A stretch of 64,000 nt of DNA, taken from an uncultured Alsobacter sp. (lineage in GTDB: Bacteria; Pseudomonadota; Alphaproteobacteria; Rhizobiales; Beijerinckiaceae). Made by a program: the position numbers and the translations under genes. A model generated the notes under the pieces. It ran no database searches. It was not told the origin of the DNA and worked only from the letters and a program-made list of their open reading frames with translations. The stretch covers positions 1-64,000 of the forward strand of contig NZ_CAMFHB010000025.1 of the NCBI RefSeq assembly GCF_945952055.1, written 5' to 3'. Of the stretch, positions 28,580-36,640 are shown one piece after another (position 1 is the stretch's first letter; each line of letters opens with the position of its first letter).

Positions 28580-29496
28580 CACCGGCTCCTCAGGCGCGGG
28601 TCGAGCAGGGCGTAGCCCAGGTCGACGAGGAGGTTGATGGCCACGATCAGCGCCGCCATGAACACGACGAAGGCCTGCACCACCGTGAAGTCGCGGTTGG
28701 CGATGGCCTGGATGGCAAGCCGCCCGACGCCCGGATAGGCGAAGATCTCCTCCGTGATCACCGCGCCGCCGAGCAGCGCGCCGACCTGCAGGCCGACGAC
28801 GGTGAGCGTCGGGATCGCGGCGTTGCGCAGCGCGTGGCCGAAGACGACGGAGGAGCTGGACAAGCCCTTGCCGCGGGCGGTGCGGATGTAGTCGAGCTGC
28901 AGGACCTCGATGAGGCTCGAGCGCAGGAGCCGCGTGATGATGGCCGTGGAATAGGCTGCCAGCGCCACCGCCGGCATGACGAGGTGACGCCAGGTGCCGC
29001 GCCCCGACGGCGGCAGGATGCCCCAGATCTCCGAGAAGATCAGGATCAGCATGATCGCGAGCCAGAAGGTCGGGAAGCTCTGGCCGACGAGCGAGACGAG
29101 CAGGCCCGTGCGGTCCAGGATCGAGCCGCGGTGCGTGGCGGCGAGGATGGCGAGTGGCACGGACACGAGCAGCGAAAGGGCCAGCGCCGCGGCGGCGAGC
29201 TGCAGGGTGGCGGGCATGCGCTCGAGCACGAGCTGCATGGCTGGCTGCTGGTAGCGCAGCGACCGCCCGAAGTCGCCGTGCAGCGCCTTCCAGGCGAAGT
29301 CCAGGTACTGCTCCCACAGCGGCCTGTCGAAGCCCATGAGCTTGCGCACCCGGGCGATCTCCTGGGCCGAGGATTCGGGGGGCAGGAACAGCGCCGTCGG
29401 GTCGCCGCCGAGCCGGACGAGGAAGAACACGGCGAGCGACACGCCGACGATGACGGCGGCGGCGTAGAGCAGGCGGCCGAGGACGTAGCGGATCAT
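28579..29496 (-). CDS. dppB: Dpp/Opp-type ABC transporter permease (B-like)
   Basis: This 305-residue inner-membrane permease has the N-terminal VLGRLLYAAAVIVGVSLAVF helix and PLWEQYLDF...GDFGRSLRY typical of DppB. The coupling loop is RTARGKGLSSSSVVFGHALRN, and YPGVGRLAIQAIANRDF follows. It partners DppC. Its ATG overlaps the stop of the preceding glycoside-hydrolase-like gene (ATGA), binding transport to that enzyme in one transcript. Confidence 0.95.
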   Translation of the reverse strand: MIRYVLGRLLYAAAVIVGVSLAVFFLVRLGGDPTALFLPPESSAQEIARVRKLMGFDRPLWEQYLDFAWKALHGDFGRSLRYQQPAMQLVLERMPATLQLAAAALALSLLVSVPLAILAATHRGSILDRTGLLVSLVGQSFPTFWLAIMLILIFSEIWGILPPSGRGTWRHLVMPAVALAAYSTAIITRLLRSSLIEVLQLDYIRTARGKGLSSSSVVFGHALRNAAIPTLTVVGLQVGALLGGAVITEEIFAYPGVGRLAIQAIANRDFTVVQAFVVFMAALIVAINLLVDLGYALLDPRLRSR

Positions 29497-31556
29497 CGCG
29501 CGCCCTCCCCGCCCGTCAGGGCGAAGGCCGTGAAGACGCCGAGGCCGGGCACCGTGAAGCTCAGGCGATCGCCCTGGCGCGTCGCGGCCAGCTCGTCGCC
29601 GGTGTCGATGCGGTGGACGCACGTGGCGGGGCTGCGCACGGTCACGTCGAAGCCGGCCAGGGTCGGCGGGTCGAGCTGCGGCCGGCCCTGCGGGGCGGCG
29701 TCGTTGAGCAGATGCAGCACCTCGCCGTCCGGGTGGCGCTTCAGGATCGCCGTGACGCCGGCGGGCAGGCCTCCCACGGGCGCCTCCCCGACGACCACGC
29801 TCACGAGGGCGTCCAGGATCCGCGCGTGGTCGGTGAGGCCGTAGGCCTGGTACATGGCGCCGAGCCGCCAGGGCAGCCAGGCCGCGCTGCCGTGCCCATG
29901 GACCGCCCAGATCAGGCCGGGAGCCGTTCCCCCGCCCTCCAGCACCGTGAATTCCGGAGCGTTGTTGGCGAAAGGACCGAGGAGGCGCAGGTCGCCGGGG
30001 GCCTCGTCCCCGAGCGGCCGCCAGAAGTCACCGTCGACGCCGACATGGGGGATCTCGGGCAGCGTCCGGCGAAGACCGCCCGGCGACAGCACCAGATAGG
30101 CGCCGAACACGGTCGACGGCGGGCCGGGCAGGCTCGGCAGGCAGGCGAGAGGCGGGCTCGTCCGCGGCGTCCCGTCCTGGTCGGACGCGCCGGCATCCGC
30201 GGTGGCGATCACGGTGCCGCCGGCCGCGACATAGGCGTCCAGGGCGGCGGCATCGGCATCCGACAGGCACGACACGGCGGGCAGCACCACGAGCCGATAG
30301 CGGCCGAGCGTCTCCCGGTCGAGCCCGCCCGCGACGAGGACGTCGCAGGGATGGCCGAGGTCGGAGAGCGCCGAGAACAGGCCCCGGAACTCGCTCACGT
30401 GGCCAGGCCGCGCCGGGTGGCCGGCGAGCGAGCCCTGGTCCGGCCCCCAGGCCACGCTGTCGGGCGAGCGCACGACGGCGATCGCGGCCAGCGAGGACAG
30501 CCCCTCGTACCAGCGCGCCGCGGCGGCGAGGTAGCGCCCCACCTCGATGATGGCGGGAATGGCGCGCGGGTCGTCCTGGTCGAGGTAGCCGTTGATGGCC
30601 GGACAGGTGGAGGAGCCTTGGGCGGCGGCCTGGATGACGTTGCGCACGAGGCGGCCGGCGGGCATCGCGGTCTGGCGGCTGGCGAAGAAGGCGGAGCCCG
30701 TCTGCAGCACCAGCGGCGCGCGGTCCGGTCGCTGCGAGAGCGCCATGAGCGCCTCCTCGGAAGCCCAGTGCGTCCATTGCGGCTGCGGGTCGATGGGGTT
30801 CACGGCCACCGGGTTCGACACCTGCGGCGCGACGAGATCGCCGGCCGCCGCCATGGCGCGGTAGTCCCAGCCGTCGCGCACGTGATGGTAGGGCACCACG
30901 ATGGCGTCCGGCTGGGGGGCGCGAACATGGGCGACCAGCCGTGCCGTGTAGTCCGCGATCCGGCGCTGGCGCCAGCGCTCGTAGGCGGGCCGGCGCTCGC
31001 CCGGGGCGGGCACGTCCTGCCCAGTCTCGGCACGCACGATGGCGCGGCAGCGCGGGCACCAGCAGCGCGGCACGCCGAAATAGTTGAAGAAGAACCCGTC
31101 CACGGGATAGCGGCTAAGGATCTCGTCGAGGATCGAGAAGACCTCGCGCTCCCAGTACGGACCCGTGGCGCAGATCTGGGGCATGGTCCAGACGAGCGAG
31201 GGCGACCCGTCGGGCTTGCGCACGAACCAGTCCGGATCGCGCGTGAGCCATGCGGCCCGACCCTTGCTGATGTCCATGCGCACGAGGGCCCGCATGCCGG
31301 CCCCGCGGGCCGCCGCGAGCATCTCGCCGAGGCAGTCGCCGGTCATGTGCGGGTTGCGTTCCTGGCTCGACAGCGCGGTCGGGTACCAGGCCGAGAACCC
31401 GCCCCCCATGGCGACGATGGCGGTGGCGCTCGCCTGACGAGCCTCGTCGATCACGCGGCCGGCGTCGAAGCCGATGGCGTCGGTCTCGCGCAGGAGATGC
31501 TGGAAGAAGCGGACGGGGCCGCGCCACCAGGGCGCAGCAGCGATGTCTGCGCTCAT
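29493..31556 (-). CDS. Glycoside-hydrolase-like protein with beta-galactosidase trimerisation-type domain
   Basis: This 687-residue protein has no signal peptide. The N-terminal half resembles hypothetical glycosyl hydrolase family GHL6: TGDCLGEMLAAARGAGMRA, RDPDWFVRKPDGSP, then SRYPVDGFFFNYFGVPRCWCPRC. The second half (from about residue 390) has a glutamine-amidotransferase-like fold as in beta-galactosidase trimerisation domains (RYRLVVLPAVSCLSDADAAALDAYVAAGG is split here for length: key part VVLPAVSCLSDADAAAL). A small beta domain closes the protein. It probably cleaves or binds a sugar moiety in the cytoplasm, but no catalytic residue can be assigned with confidence. It is coupled to amidohydrolase 31553-33043 and to dppB by 4-nt overlaps. 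Confidence 0.75.
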   Translation of the reverse strand: MSADIAAAPWWRGPVRFFQHLLRETDAIGFDAGRVIDEARQASATAIVAMGGGFSAWYPTALSSQERNPHMTGDCLGEMLAAARGAGMRALVRMDISKGRAAWLTRDPDWFVRKPDGSPSLVWTMPQICATGPYWEREVFSILDEILSRYPVDGFFFNYFGVPRCWCPRCRAIVRAETGQDVPAPGERRPAYERWRQRRIADYTARLVAHVRAPQPDAIVVPYHHVRDGWDYRAMAAAGDLVAPQVSNPVAVNPIDPQPQWTHWASEEALMALSQRPDRAPLVLQTGSAFFASRQTAMPAGRLVRNVIQAAAQGSSTCPAINGYLDQDDPRAIPAIIEVGRYLAAAARWYEGLSSLAAIAVVRSPDSVAWGPDQGSLAGHPARPGHVSEFRGLFSALSDLGHPCDVLVAGGLDRETLGRYRLVVLPAVSCLSDADAAALDAYVAAGGTVIATADAGASDQDGTPRTSPPLACLPSLPGPPSTVFGAYLVLSPGGLRRTLPEIPHVGVDGDFWRPLGDEAPGDLRLLGPFANNAPEFTVLEGGGTAPGLIWAVHGHGSAAWLPWRLGAMYQAYGLTDHARILDALVSVVVGEAPVGGLPAGVTAILKRHPDGEVLHLLNDAAPQGRPQLDPPTLAGFDVTVRSPATCVHRIDTGDELAATRQGDRLSFTVPGLGVFTAFALTGGEGAR

Positions 31557-33043
31557 CGGGCGTCCTCGCCCTGCAGCCGGCGGATCATGCGCTGGACGGG
31601 GCCGGAGAGTTCGGAGGCCGCCGCGTAGATCGAGCGATTGGCCTCGAGCCGCCGCCGGGCGAGGTCTTCGGCCTCCTGCCAGAGGGCGACCTCGTCGAGG
31701 CGGGTGCAGCGGCCGTTCTCGAGCACCACCTCGCCGGCGACGAGCACGGTGTCGACCGAGGCGCCGTTTTCGGCGTGCACGAGCTGGCGCACCGGATCGA
31801 TGAGCGGGACGAAGGCCGGCGCATCCAGGCGATAGAGGACGAGATCGGCCGCGAGGCCGGCCTCGATGCGGCCCGTCACAGAGCCCAGCCCCAGCACGTC
31901 CGCGCCGCCGCGGGTGGCCAGCGCATGGGCGCGGTAGGGGCCGACCCAGTCGGCATGGTCGGGCGTGGTGTTGGCGTGCACCATCGAGGCCCATTTGGCG
32001 GTTTCGAGCAGGTTGTTGCTGTCGTTGCAGCATGCACTGTCCGTGCCCAGGCCGATGCGCAGGCCGCGGGCCAGCATCTCGGGAAGGCGGCAGATGCCAC
32101 TGCCGAGCCTGGCGTTCGACACGGGGTTGTGCACGACCGCGGCGCCGTGCCGCGCGACGAGGTCGAGGTCGCCGTCCTCCAGCCAGATGAAATGCACGAG
32201 GTTGGCCCGCGGGGAAAGGATGCCGCGCTCGGCGAGGCTCCTGACCATGCCCTTGCCCCACAGGCGGAATCCCATGGCGCGCTGGGCGCGCGTCTCCAGC
32301 ACGTGCGCGTGCAGGACGATGTCGTGCCGCTCGCTGAGCTCGGCTGCGGCGGCCAGCAGCGGGTCGGAGCAGCGCTGCGGGCCGGAGGGGCCGATGGCTG
32401 CCGTGATGCGGCCCCCCTCCCCGCCGTGCCAGCGGCGCACGAACGCCTCGACGATGGCGAGCTGCTCCGTCCAGGGCATCAGCGGCGCCCGGCCGTAGCT
32501 GCCGCCACCGTTTGGAGGAATGTCGTCGGGATCGAGCGGAAGCGTCTGGACGATCGGCTTGTCGGCGACGATGGGAGCGATCACGGCCCGGATGCCGATC
32601 GCGGCATACGCCTGCGCCACGGCCTCGAGCCCCTCGGGCGTGGGATGCGGCGACATGCGGATGTGGTCCAGCACCGTGGTGGTGCCGGTTCGCAGCATCT
32701 CGATGGCGCCGAGCAGGGCGGCGACCGTGATCTCGCGCGGCGAGCGCTCCTCCCGGCCCGCGGCCGAGTGCAGCGACCAGAGCTCCAGCGGAAGGTCGGG
32801 CGCGGAGCCGCGGATCAGGTTGTCGGGCGAATGGGTGTGGCAGTTGACGAAACCCGATGCCACGAGGTGGCGACGGCCGTCGATGACGCGGTCGCCCGGG
32901 GCCGCGGCAGGCGCGGCGTCGGGCTCATGCAGGCCCGCGATGCGGCCGTCCCGGATCTCGATCGTGGTCCGCCGCGCGGCATGTTCCGCGCCGTCGGGAA
33001 GAAGGCACAATCCCTCTCGGACCCATGTTGCGGGTGTCCCCAC
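31553..33043 (-). CDS. Amidohydrolase of the N-heterocycle deaminase/chlorohydrolase superfamily
   Basis: This 496-residue enzyme has metal His in FVNCHTHSPDNLIRG, LHAHVLETR, HFIWLEDGDLDLVA and the catalytic Asp in GLGTDSACCNDSNNLLE. It also has the NPVSNARLGSGI motif shared with the second amidohydrolase of the operon, though the two are clearly distinct paralogues. The expected reaction is metal-dependent deamination or hydrolysis of an N-heterocycle or guanidine-like group. GTG 33043 is the start, with a GGAG-containing leader. It is the first gene of the nine-gene operon and diverges from the LysR gene. Confidence 0.85.
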   Translation of the reverse strand: MGTPATWVREGLCLLPDGAEHAARRTTIEIRDGRIAGLHEPDAAPAAAPGDRVIDGRRHLVASGFVNCHTHSPDNLIRGSAPDLPLELWSLHSAAGREERSPREITVAALLGAIEMLRTGTTTVLDHIRMSPHPTPEGLEAVAQAYAAIGIRAVIAPIVADKPIVQTLPLDPDDIPPNGGGSYGRAPLMPWTEQLAIVEAFVRRWHGGEGGRITAAIGPSGPQRCSDPLLAAAAELSERHDIVLHAHVLETRAQRAMGFRLWGKGMVRSLAERGILSPRANLVHFIWLEDGDLDLVARHGAAVVHNPVSNARLGSGICRLPEMLARGLRIGLGTDSACCNDSNNLLETAKWASMVHANTTPDHADWVGPYRAHALATRGGADVLGLGSVTGRIEAGLAADLVLYRLDAPAFVPLIDPVRQLVHAENGASVDTVLVAGEVVLENGRCTRLDEVALWQEAEDLARRRLEANRSIYAAASELSGPVQRMIRRLQGEDAR

Positions 33044-33077
33044 GCCGACCGCTCCGCTTCCACGCGATTGAGGGACG

Positions 33078-33129
33078 ATGGCCTGCCGCGGCCATGCTTG
33101 CTAGACCCGATGTTGGAAAAAGACTTTTC
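33078..33129. promoter_or_regulatory. Two inverted repeats in the divergent LysR promoter region
   Basis: ATGGCC-N6-GGCCAT (33078-33095) is a perfect palindrome and GAAAA-N4-TTTTC (33116-33129) a second one. Both lie in the 110-bp gap between the amidohydrolase operon (leftward) and the LysR gene (rightward). That is where LysR proteins normally bind to control themselves and the divergent operon. Confidence 0.4.
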
Positions 33130-33153
33130 GAGCGGGCAGCGGAGTGCGCGGGC

Positions 33154-34047
33154 GTGAACAGGTTCCAGGACATCCTCGCCTTCGTCCGGGTGGTGGAGCT
33201 CGGCGCGTTCACCGCGGCGGCCAAGAGCCTCGGCGTGTCGGTCTCCTCGATCACCAAGAGCGTCTCCCGGCTGGAGGAGGATCTCGGCATCGCGCTGCTC
33301 GTGCGATCGACCCGCCGCATCCGCGTGACGGCGCAGGGGCGGACCTACCATGACCGGTGCCAGGCGATCCTGCGCGACCTCGCGGGCGCGGAGGACGCCA
33401 TCCGCAACGAGGCCTCCAGCCCGCGTGGGTCCGTTCGGCTGTGGGTGCCGCCCGCGTTCGGCCGGCAGACGGTGATCCCCGCCCTCCCCGCCTTCTTCGA
33501 GCGCTATCCCGACATCGATCTCGACCTGCATTTCGGCCATCGCTCGCTGAACTTGATCGAGGGCGGCTACGACCTCGCCGTGGCATCCGGCACGCTGCAC
33601 GACACGCCTCTCGCGGGCCGGCTGCTGGTGCGCGGGCCGCAGAAGACGGTCGCATCGCCCGCCTATCTCGCCCGGCACGGGACGCCGCGCACGCCCGACG
33701 ACGTCTCCCGGCACAGGTGCGTGGTGGGCCGCTTCGGCAACAGCTGGAGCTTCCGCACCCCGTCCGGCGCGACGGAGACGGTGCAGGTGCGCGGACCGCT
33801 CTCCACCGACAGCGGCGATGCGCTCCGCGAGGCCGCCGTCGCCGGCATCGGGCTTTGCCAGGCGACGTGGTGGCTGTTTCGCCAGGACATCGAGCGGGGC
33901 GCGCTGGTGCCGGTGCTGGAGGCGTTCGAGACGGAGGCCGATCCGATCACGATCGTCTTCCCGCCCGACCGTAGCCTGCCGGCGCGGGTGCGGGCGGTGA
34001 TCGATTTTCTGGTGGAGATCACGCGGGAGCAGAAGGAAGGCGGGTGA
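33154..34047 (+). CDS. LysR-family transcriptional regulator
   Basis: This 297-residue protein has an N-terminal winged helix-turn-helix (FVRVVELGAFTAAAKSLGVSVSS then ITKSVSRLEEDLG; LLVRSTRRIRVT) and a periplasmic-binding-protein-like effector domain from about residue 90. GTG 33154 is chosen over the upstream ATG 33025 because it gives the normal LysR start (MNRFQDILAFV) and has GGAG 9 nt before it. It is divergent from the nine-gene catabolic/transport operon and so is its likely regulator. The effector is unknown. Confidence 0.92.
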   Translation: MNRFQDILAFVRVVELGAFTAAAKSLGVSVSSITKSVSRLEEDLGIALLVRSTRRIRVTAQGRTYHDRCQAILRDLAGAEDAIRNEASSPRGSVRLWVPPAFGRQTVIPALPAFFERYPDIDLDLHFGHRSLNLIEGGYDLAVASGTLHDTPLAGRLLVRGPQKTVASPAYLARHGTPRTPDDVSRHRCVVGRFGNSWSFRTPSGATETVQVRGPLSTDSGDALREAAVAGIGLCQATWWLFRQDIERGALVPVLEAFETEADPITIVFPPDRSLPARVRAVIDFLVEITREQKEGG

Positions 34048-34070
34048 GGCCCCGACCGAACGACTCGCTC

Positions 34071-34190
34071 TCTCCCGCGTCCTGCCCGGGCTCGGCCCGG
34101 GCATCCACGACTTTTCTGCCGGAGGGCGGTCTGGCCCGGCAGAGTCGTGGATGGCCGGGCCAGGCCCGGCCATGACGGCGGAGGGGGTGA
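34071..34190. repeat. Dispersed intergenic inverted repeat, copy 1
   Basis: It begins 24 bp after the LysR stop. It contains CCCGGGCTCGGCCCGGG, the arms ATCCACGACT (34103-34112) and AGTCGTGGAT (34143-34152), and GGCCGGGCCAGGCCCGGCC followed by ATGACGGCGGAGG. Related elements are at 41423, 50511, 57291 and 62353. Confidence 0.75.
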
Positions 34191-34291
34191 GGAGAGCGAA
34201 CGTGGCGCCATCCAGCCATGACGCTTCGTGACTGGCGAGATCTTTCCTGCTCATGCCACCATCGCATCGGGCACATCGAGAGCGGACCGCC

Positions 34292-35611
34292 ATGCGCACG
34301 GACAAGATGAGGATCGGCCTGTCGACCCGGCGTGTGGGGTACCACATCGCCGCCTGGCGCCACCCCAGCGTGAACCCCGGGGGGCAGGAGAGCCTCGCCT
34401 TCTTCGTCGAGAACGCGAGGCTCGCCGAACAGGGCAAGCTCGACTTCATCTTCCTGGCGGACGGGCTGGGCATCGTCGCGCACGACTTTCCGCCGGGCTC
34501 CCTCAGCCATTCCAACGAGAACGTCGAGTTCGAGCCGCTCACGCTGCTGTCGGCGCTGGCGCCGCTGACGCGGCACGTGGGCCTGATCGCCACGGCGTCG
34601 ACCACCTATGACGAGCCCTTCCACATCGCGCGGCGCTACGCGTCGCTGGATCACCTCAGCGGCGGGCGGGCCGGATGGAACGTCGTGACGTCCTGGTCGG
34701 AGCTGGAGGCGCTGAACTTCAACCGCGAGCAGCACCTCGACAAGGACGTACGCTACGAGCGGGCGCGCGAGTTCGTGCAGGTGGTGCTGGGCTTGTGGAA
34801 CAGCTGGGAGGCCGATGCCTTCCTGCACGACAAGGCGACGGGCCGCTTCTTCGACGACGCGAAGCTCAACGTGCTGAACCACAAGGGAAAGCACTTCCAG
34901 GTGCGCGGCCCGCTCTCGGTCTCGCGCACGCCCCAGGGCCGCCCCGTCGTGGTGCATGCCGGCGTGTCGGAGCCGGGGCGCGAGATCGCCGCGGCCTATG
35001 CGGATCTCTTCTACACGAACGACTACGACATCGAGCACGCCAAGGGCTTCTACGCCGATATCAAGCGCCGCCTGCCCGCCCATGGCCGCAGTCCGGACGA
35101 CATCAAGATCCTGCCCGGCGTCCAGATCTTCACGGCGCCGACCAGGGCGGAAGCGCGCGACAAGTTCGAGGAGTTGCAGGGCCTCATCGACCCCGTGGTC
35201 GGCATTTCCGTGCTGTGCAACCTGCTCGGCGACTTCAGCAAGGCCGATCCCGACGGGCCGATTCCGGACGTGGCCCTGACGCTGCGCACCAGCAATGCCG
35301 AGAAGACCATCGCCATGGCGCGGGCGGAAGGCCTGACCGTGCGACAGCTCTACCAGCGCATCGGCGGCAAGGCGGGCATTCGCCAGATCATCGGTACACC
35401 CTCGGAAGTCGTCGACGATCTCGTGACCTGGTTCGAGGGGCGCGCCTGCGACGGGTTCAACATCTGCCCCTCGCATTCGCCGGAGAACGTGCGCGATTTC
35501 GTCGAGCACATCGTGCCGGAGTTGCAGGGCCGCGGCCTGTTCCGGACCGAGTACGAAGGCACGACGATGCGCGAGAACCTCGGCCTGCCGGCGTTCACGC
35601 CCCGGATCTGA
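34292..35611 (+). CDS. LLM-class flavin monooxygenase (NtaA/SnaA/DszA family)
   Basis: This 439-residue flavin-dependent monooxygenase needs FMNH2 from a partner reductase, which is not encoded nearby. Family landmarks are WRHPSVNPGGQESLAFF, ISTASTTYDEPFHIARR-type ATASTTYDEPFHIARRYASL, DHLSGGRAGWNVVTSW and VVVHAGVSEPGREIAA. Relatives oxidise aminopolycarboxylates, sulfonates, thiophenes or other xenobiotic-like carbon. ATG 34292 is used; ATG 34307 (MRIGLS) is also possible. It follows the LysR gene on the same strand and is convergent (3 bp gap) with the aldo/keto reductase-like gene. Confidence 0.92.
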   Translation: MRTDKMRIGLSTRRVGYHIAAWRHPSVNPGGQESLAFFVENARLAEQGKLDFIFLADGLGIVAHDFPPGSLSHSNENVEFEPLTLLSALAPLTRHVGLIATASTTYDEPFHIARRYASLDHLSGGRAGWNVVTSWSELEALNFNREQHLDKDVRYERAREFVQVVLGLWNSWEADAFLHDKATGRFFDDAKLNVLNHKGKHFQVRGPLSVSRTPQGRPVVVHAGVSEPGREIAAAYADLFYTNDYDIEHAKGFYADIKRRLPAHGRSPDDIKILPGVQIFTAPTRAEARDKFEELQGLIDPVVGISVLCNLLGDFSKADPDGPIPDVALTLRTSNAEKTIAMARAEGLTVRQLYQRIGGKAGIRQIIGTPSEVVDDLVTWFEGRACDGFNICPSHSPENVRDFVEHIVPELQGRGLFRTEYEGTTMRENLGLPAFTPRI

Positions 35612-35614
35612 GGC

Positions 35615-36589
35615 TTACGGGCGCCAGTCGGAGCCCTTCTCGAAGCGCAGCGTCATCTCGGCCGCCGCGGCGCGCGCGGGGCCGGTGGCCAGCAGGCGGG
35701 CGAGCGTCTCGTCCGCCCTTTCCCCGTCGCCCTCCCCCGCCGCGACGGCCAGGTTGGCCTGCCATTCGGCCGCACTGCGGGCGCCGATGACGAGGCTGTC
35801 GACGTCCTGCCGCAGGATCCAGCGCAGCGAGCCCGCACAGGCCGCGCCGACGTCGTCGGCGCCCAAGGTCTCGCGCGCCATGGCGGGCAGCCGGCCTTTC
35901 GCGAAGGCTTCGCGCACGATGACGCCCATGCCCGCGGCCCGGGCGGCGGGGATGACCCGTTCCAACGGCGCCGGGCAAAGCGGATTGAGGTTGATCCAGA
36001 CGACGTCGAAGCAACCGGCTTCGATCACGCGCAGGTACAGCGGCTCGCCGCACCAGAGGCCGTCGCAGCCCGCCAACGCGATGCGGCCGCTCGCCTTCAG
36101 CGCCGCCAGCGCGTCGGCGAGGCGCTGGAGGTAGCCGGGCGCTTCGAGCGCGGGCCATTCGAAGCCGATGTTGAGGATGCCGATGCGGTCCTGCCCGGAC
36201 AGGGCGCGCAGGCGATCGACCTCGGCGGTGAGCCGGCTGGCGTCCGCCAGGCCCGCGTTGCCGGCCTCGTAGGAGTAGCACATGCCCTGGGGACGCATCT
36301 GGACCAGGGCGTCGCCCGCGCCGCCCGGCCGCGCCCGGAGATTGCGCCCGAGTGCCTCGACTTCGGGATCGATCGTGACGTCGAAGAGCGTGGCGCCGGA
36401 CGCGACGGCCGCCGCCACCAGCGCCTGTCGTCCCGGCCCGCCGAAATCGTCGCGGCGGTAGCCGGGCTTCGCCGCCTCGGCCAGGTTGTCCGACAGGCCG
36501 CGCATGCGGCCGTCGTCATGGAACTCGTGCCCGCCGAGCCCCAGGACGGACACGCTCCGCCCCGTCGCGCCCAAGGCCCGGACCTGCAT
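35615..36589 (-). CDS. Aldo/keto reductase-like protein lacking the catalytic tetrad
   Basis: This 324-residue protein keeps the (beta/alpha)8 aldo/keto reductase layout: LGATGRSVSVLGLGG start, FDVTIDPEVEALGRNL where relatives have FDTAxxYGxSExxLG, and a C-terminal LVIGARSAAEWQANL cofactor region. The active-site Asp is kept. The Tyr is missing (the loop is two residues shorter), the Lys position reads LVQM, and the His position reads LNIGFEW. It may be a binding or regulatory pseudoenzyme, or use different chemistry. It is 51 bp downstream of the ABC binding-protein gene and probably cotranscribed. Confidence 0.75.
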   Translation of the reverse strand: MQVRALGATGRSVSVLGLGGHEFHDDGRMRGLSDNLAEAAKPGYRRDDFGGPGRQALVAAAVASGATLFDVTIDPEVEALGRNLRARPGGAGDALVQMRPQGMCYSYEAGNAGLADASRLTAEVDRLRALSGQDRIGILNIGFEWPALEAPGYLQRLADALAALKASGRIALAGCDGLWCGEPLYLRVIEAGCFDVVWINLNPLCPAPLERVIPAARAAGMGVIVREAFAKGRLPAMARETLGADDVGAACAGSLRWILRQDVDSLVIGARSAAEWQANLAVAAGEGDGERADETLARLLATGPARAAAAEMTLRFEKGSDWRP

Positions 36590-36640
36590 GGATGGCCTCC
36601 CCGGAGAGACGCCCGCGGCGCCGGCCGCGGGCGATCGGCG

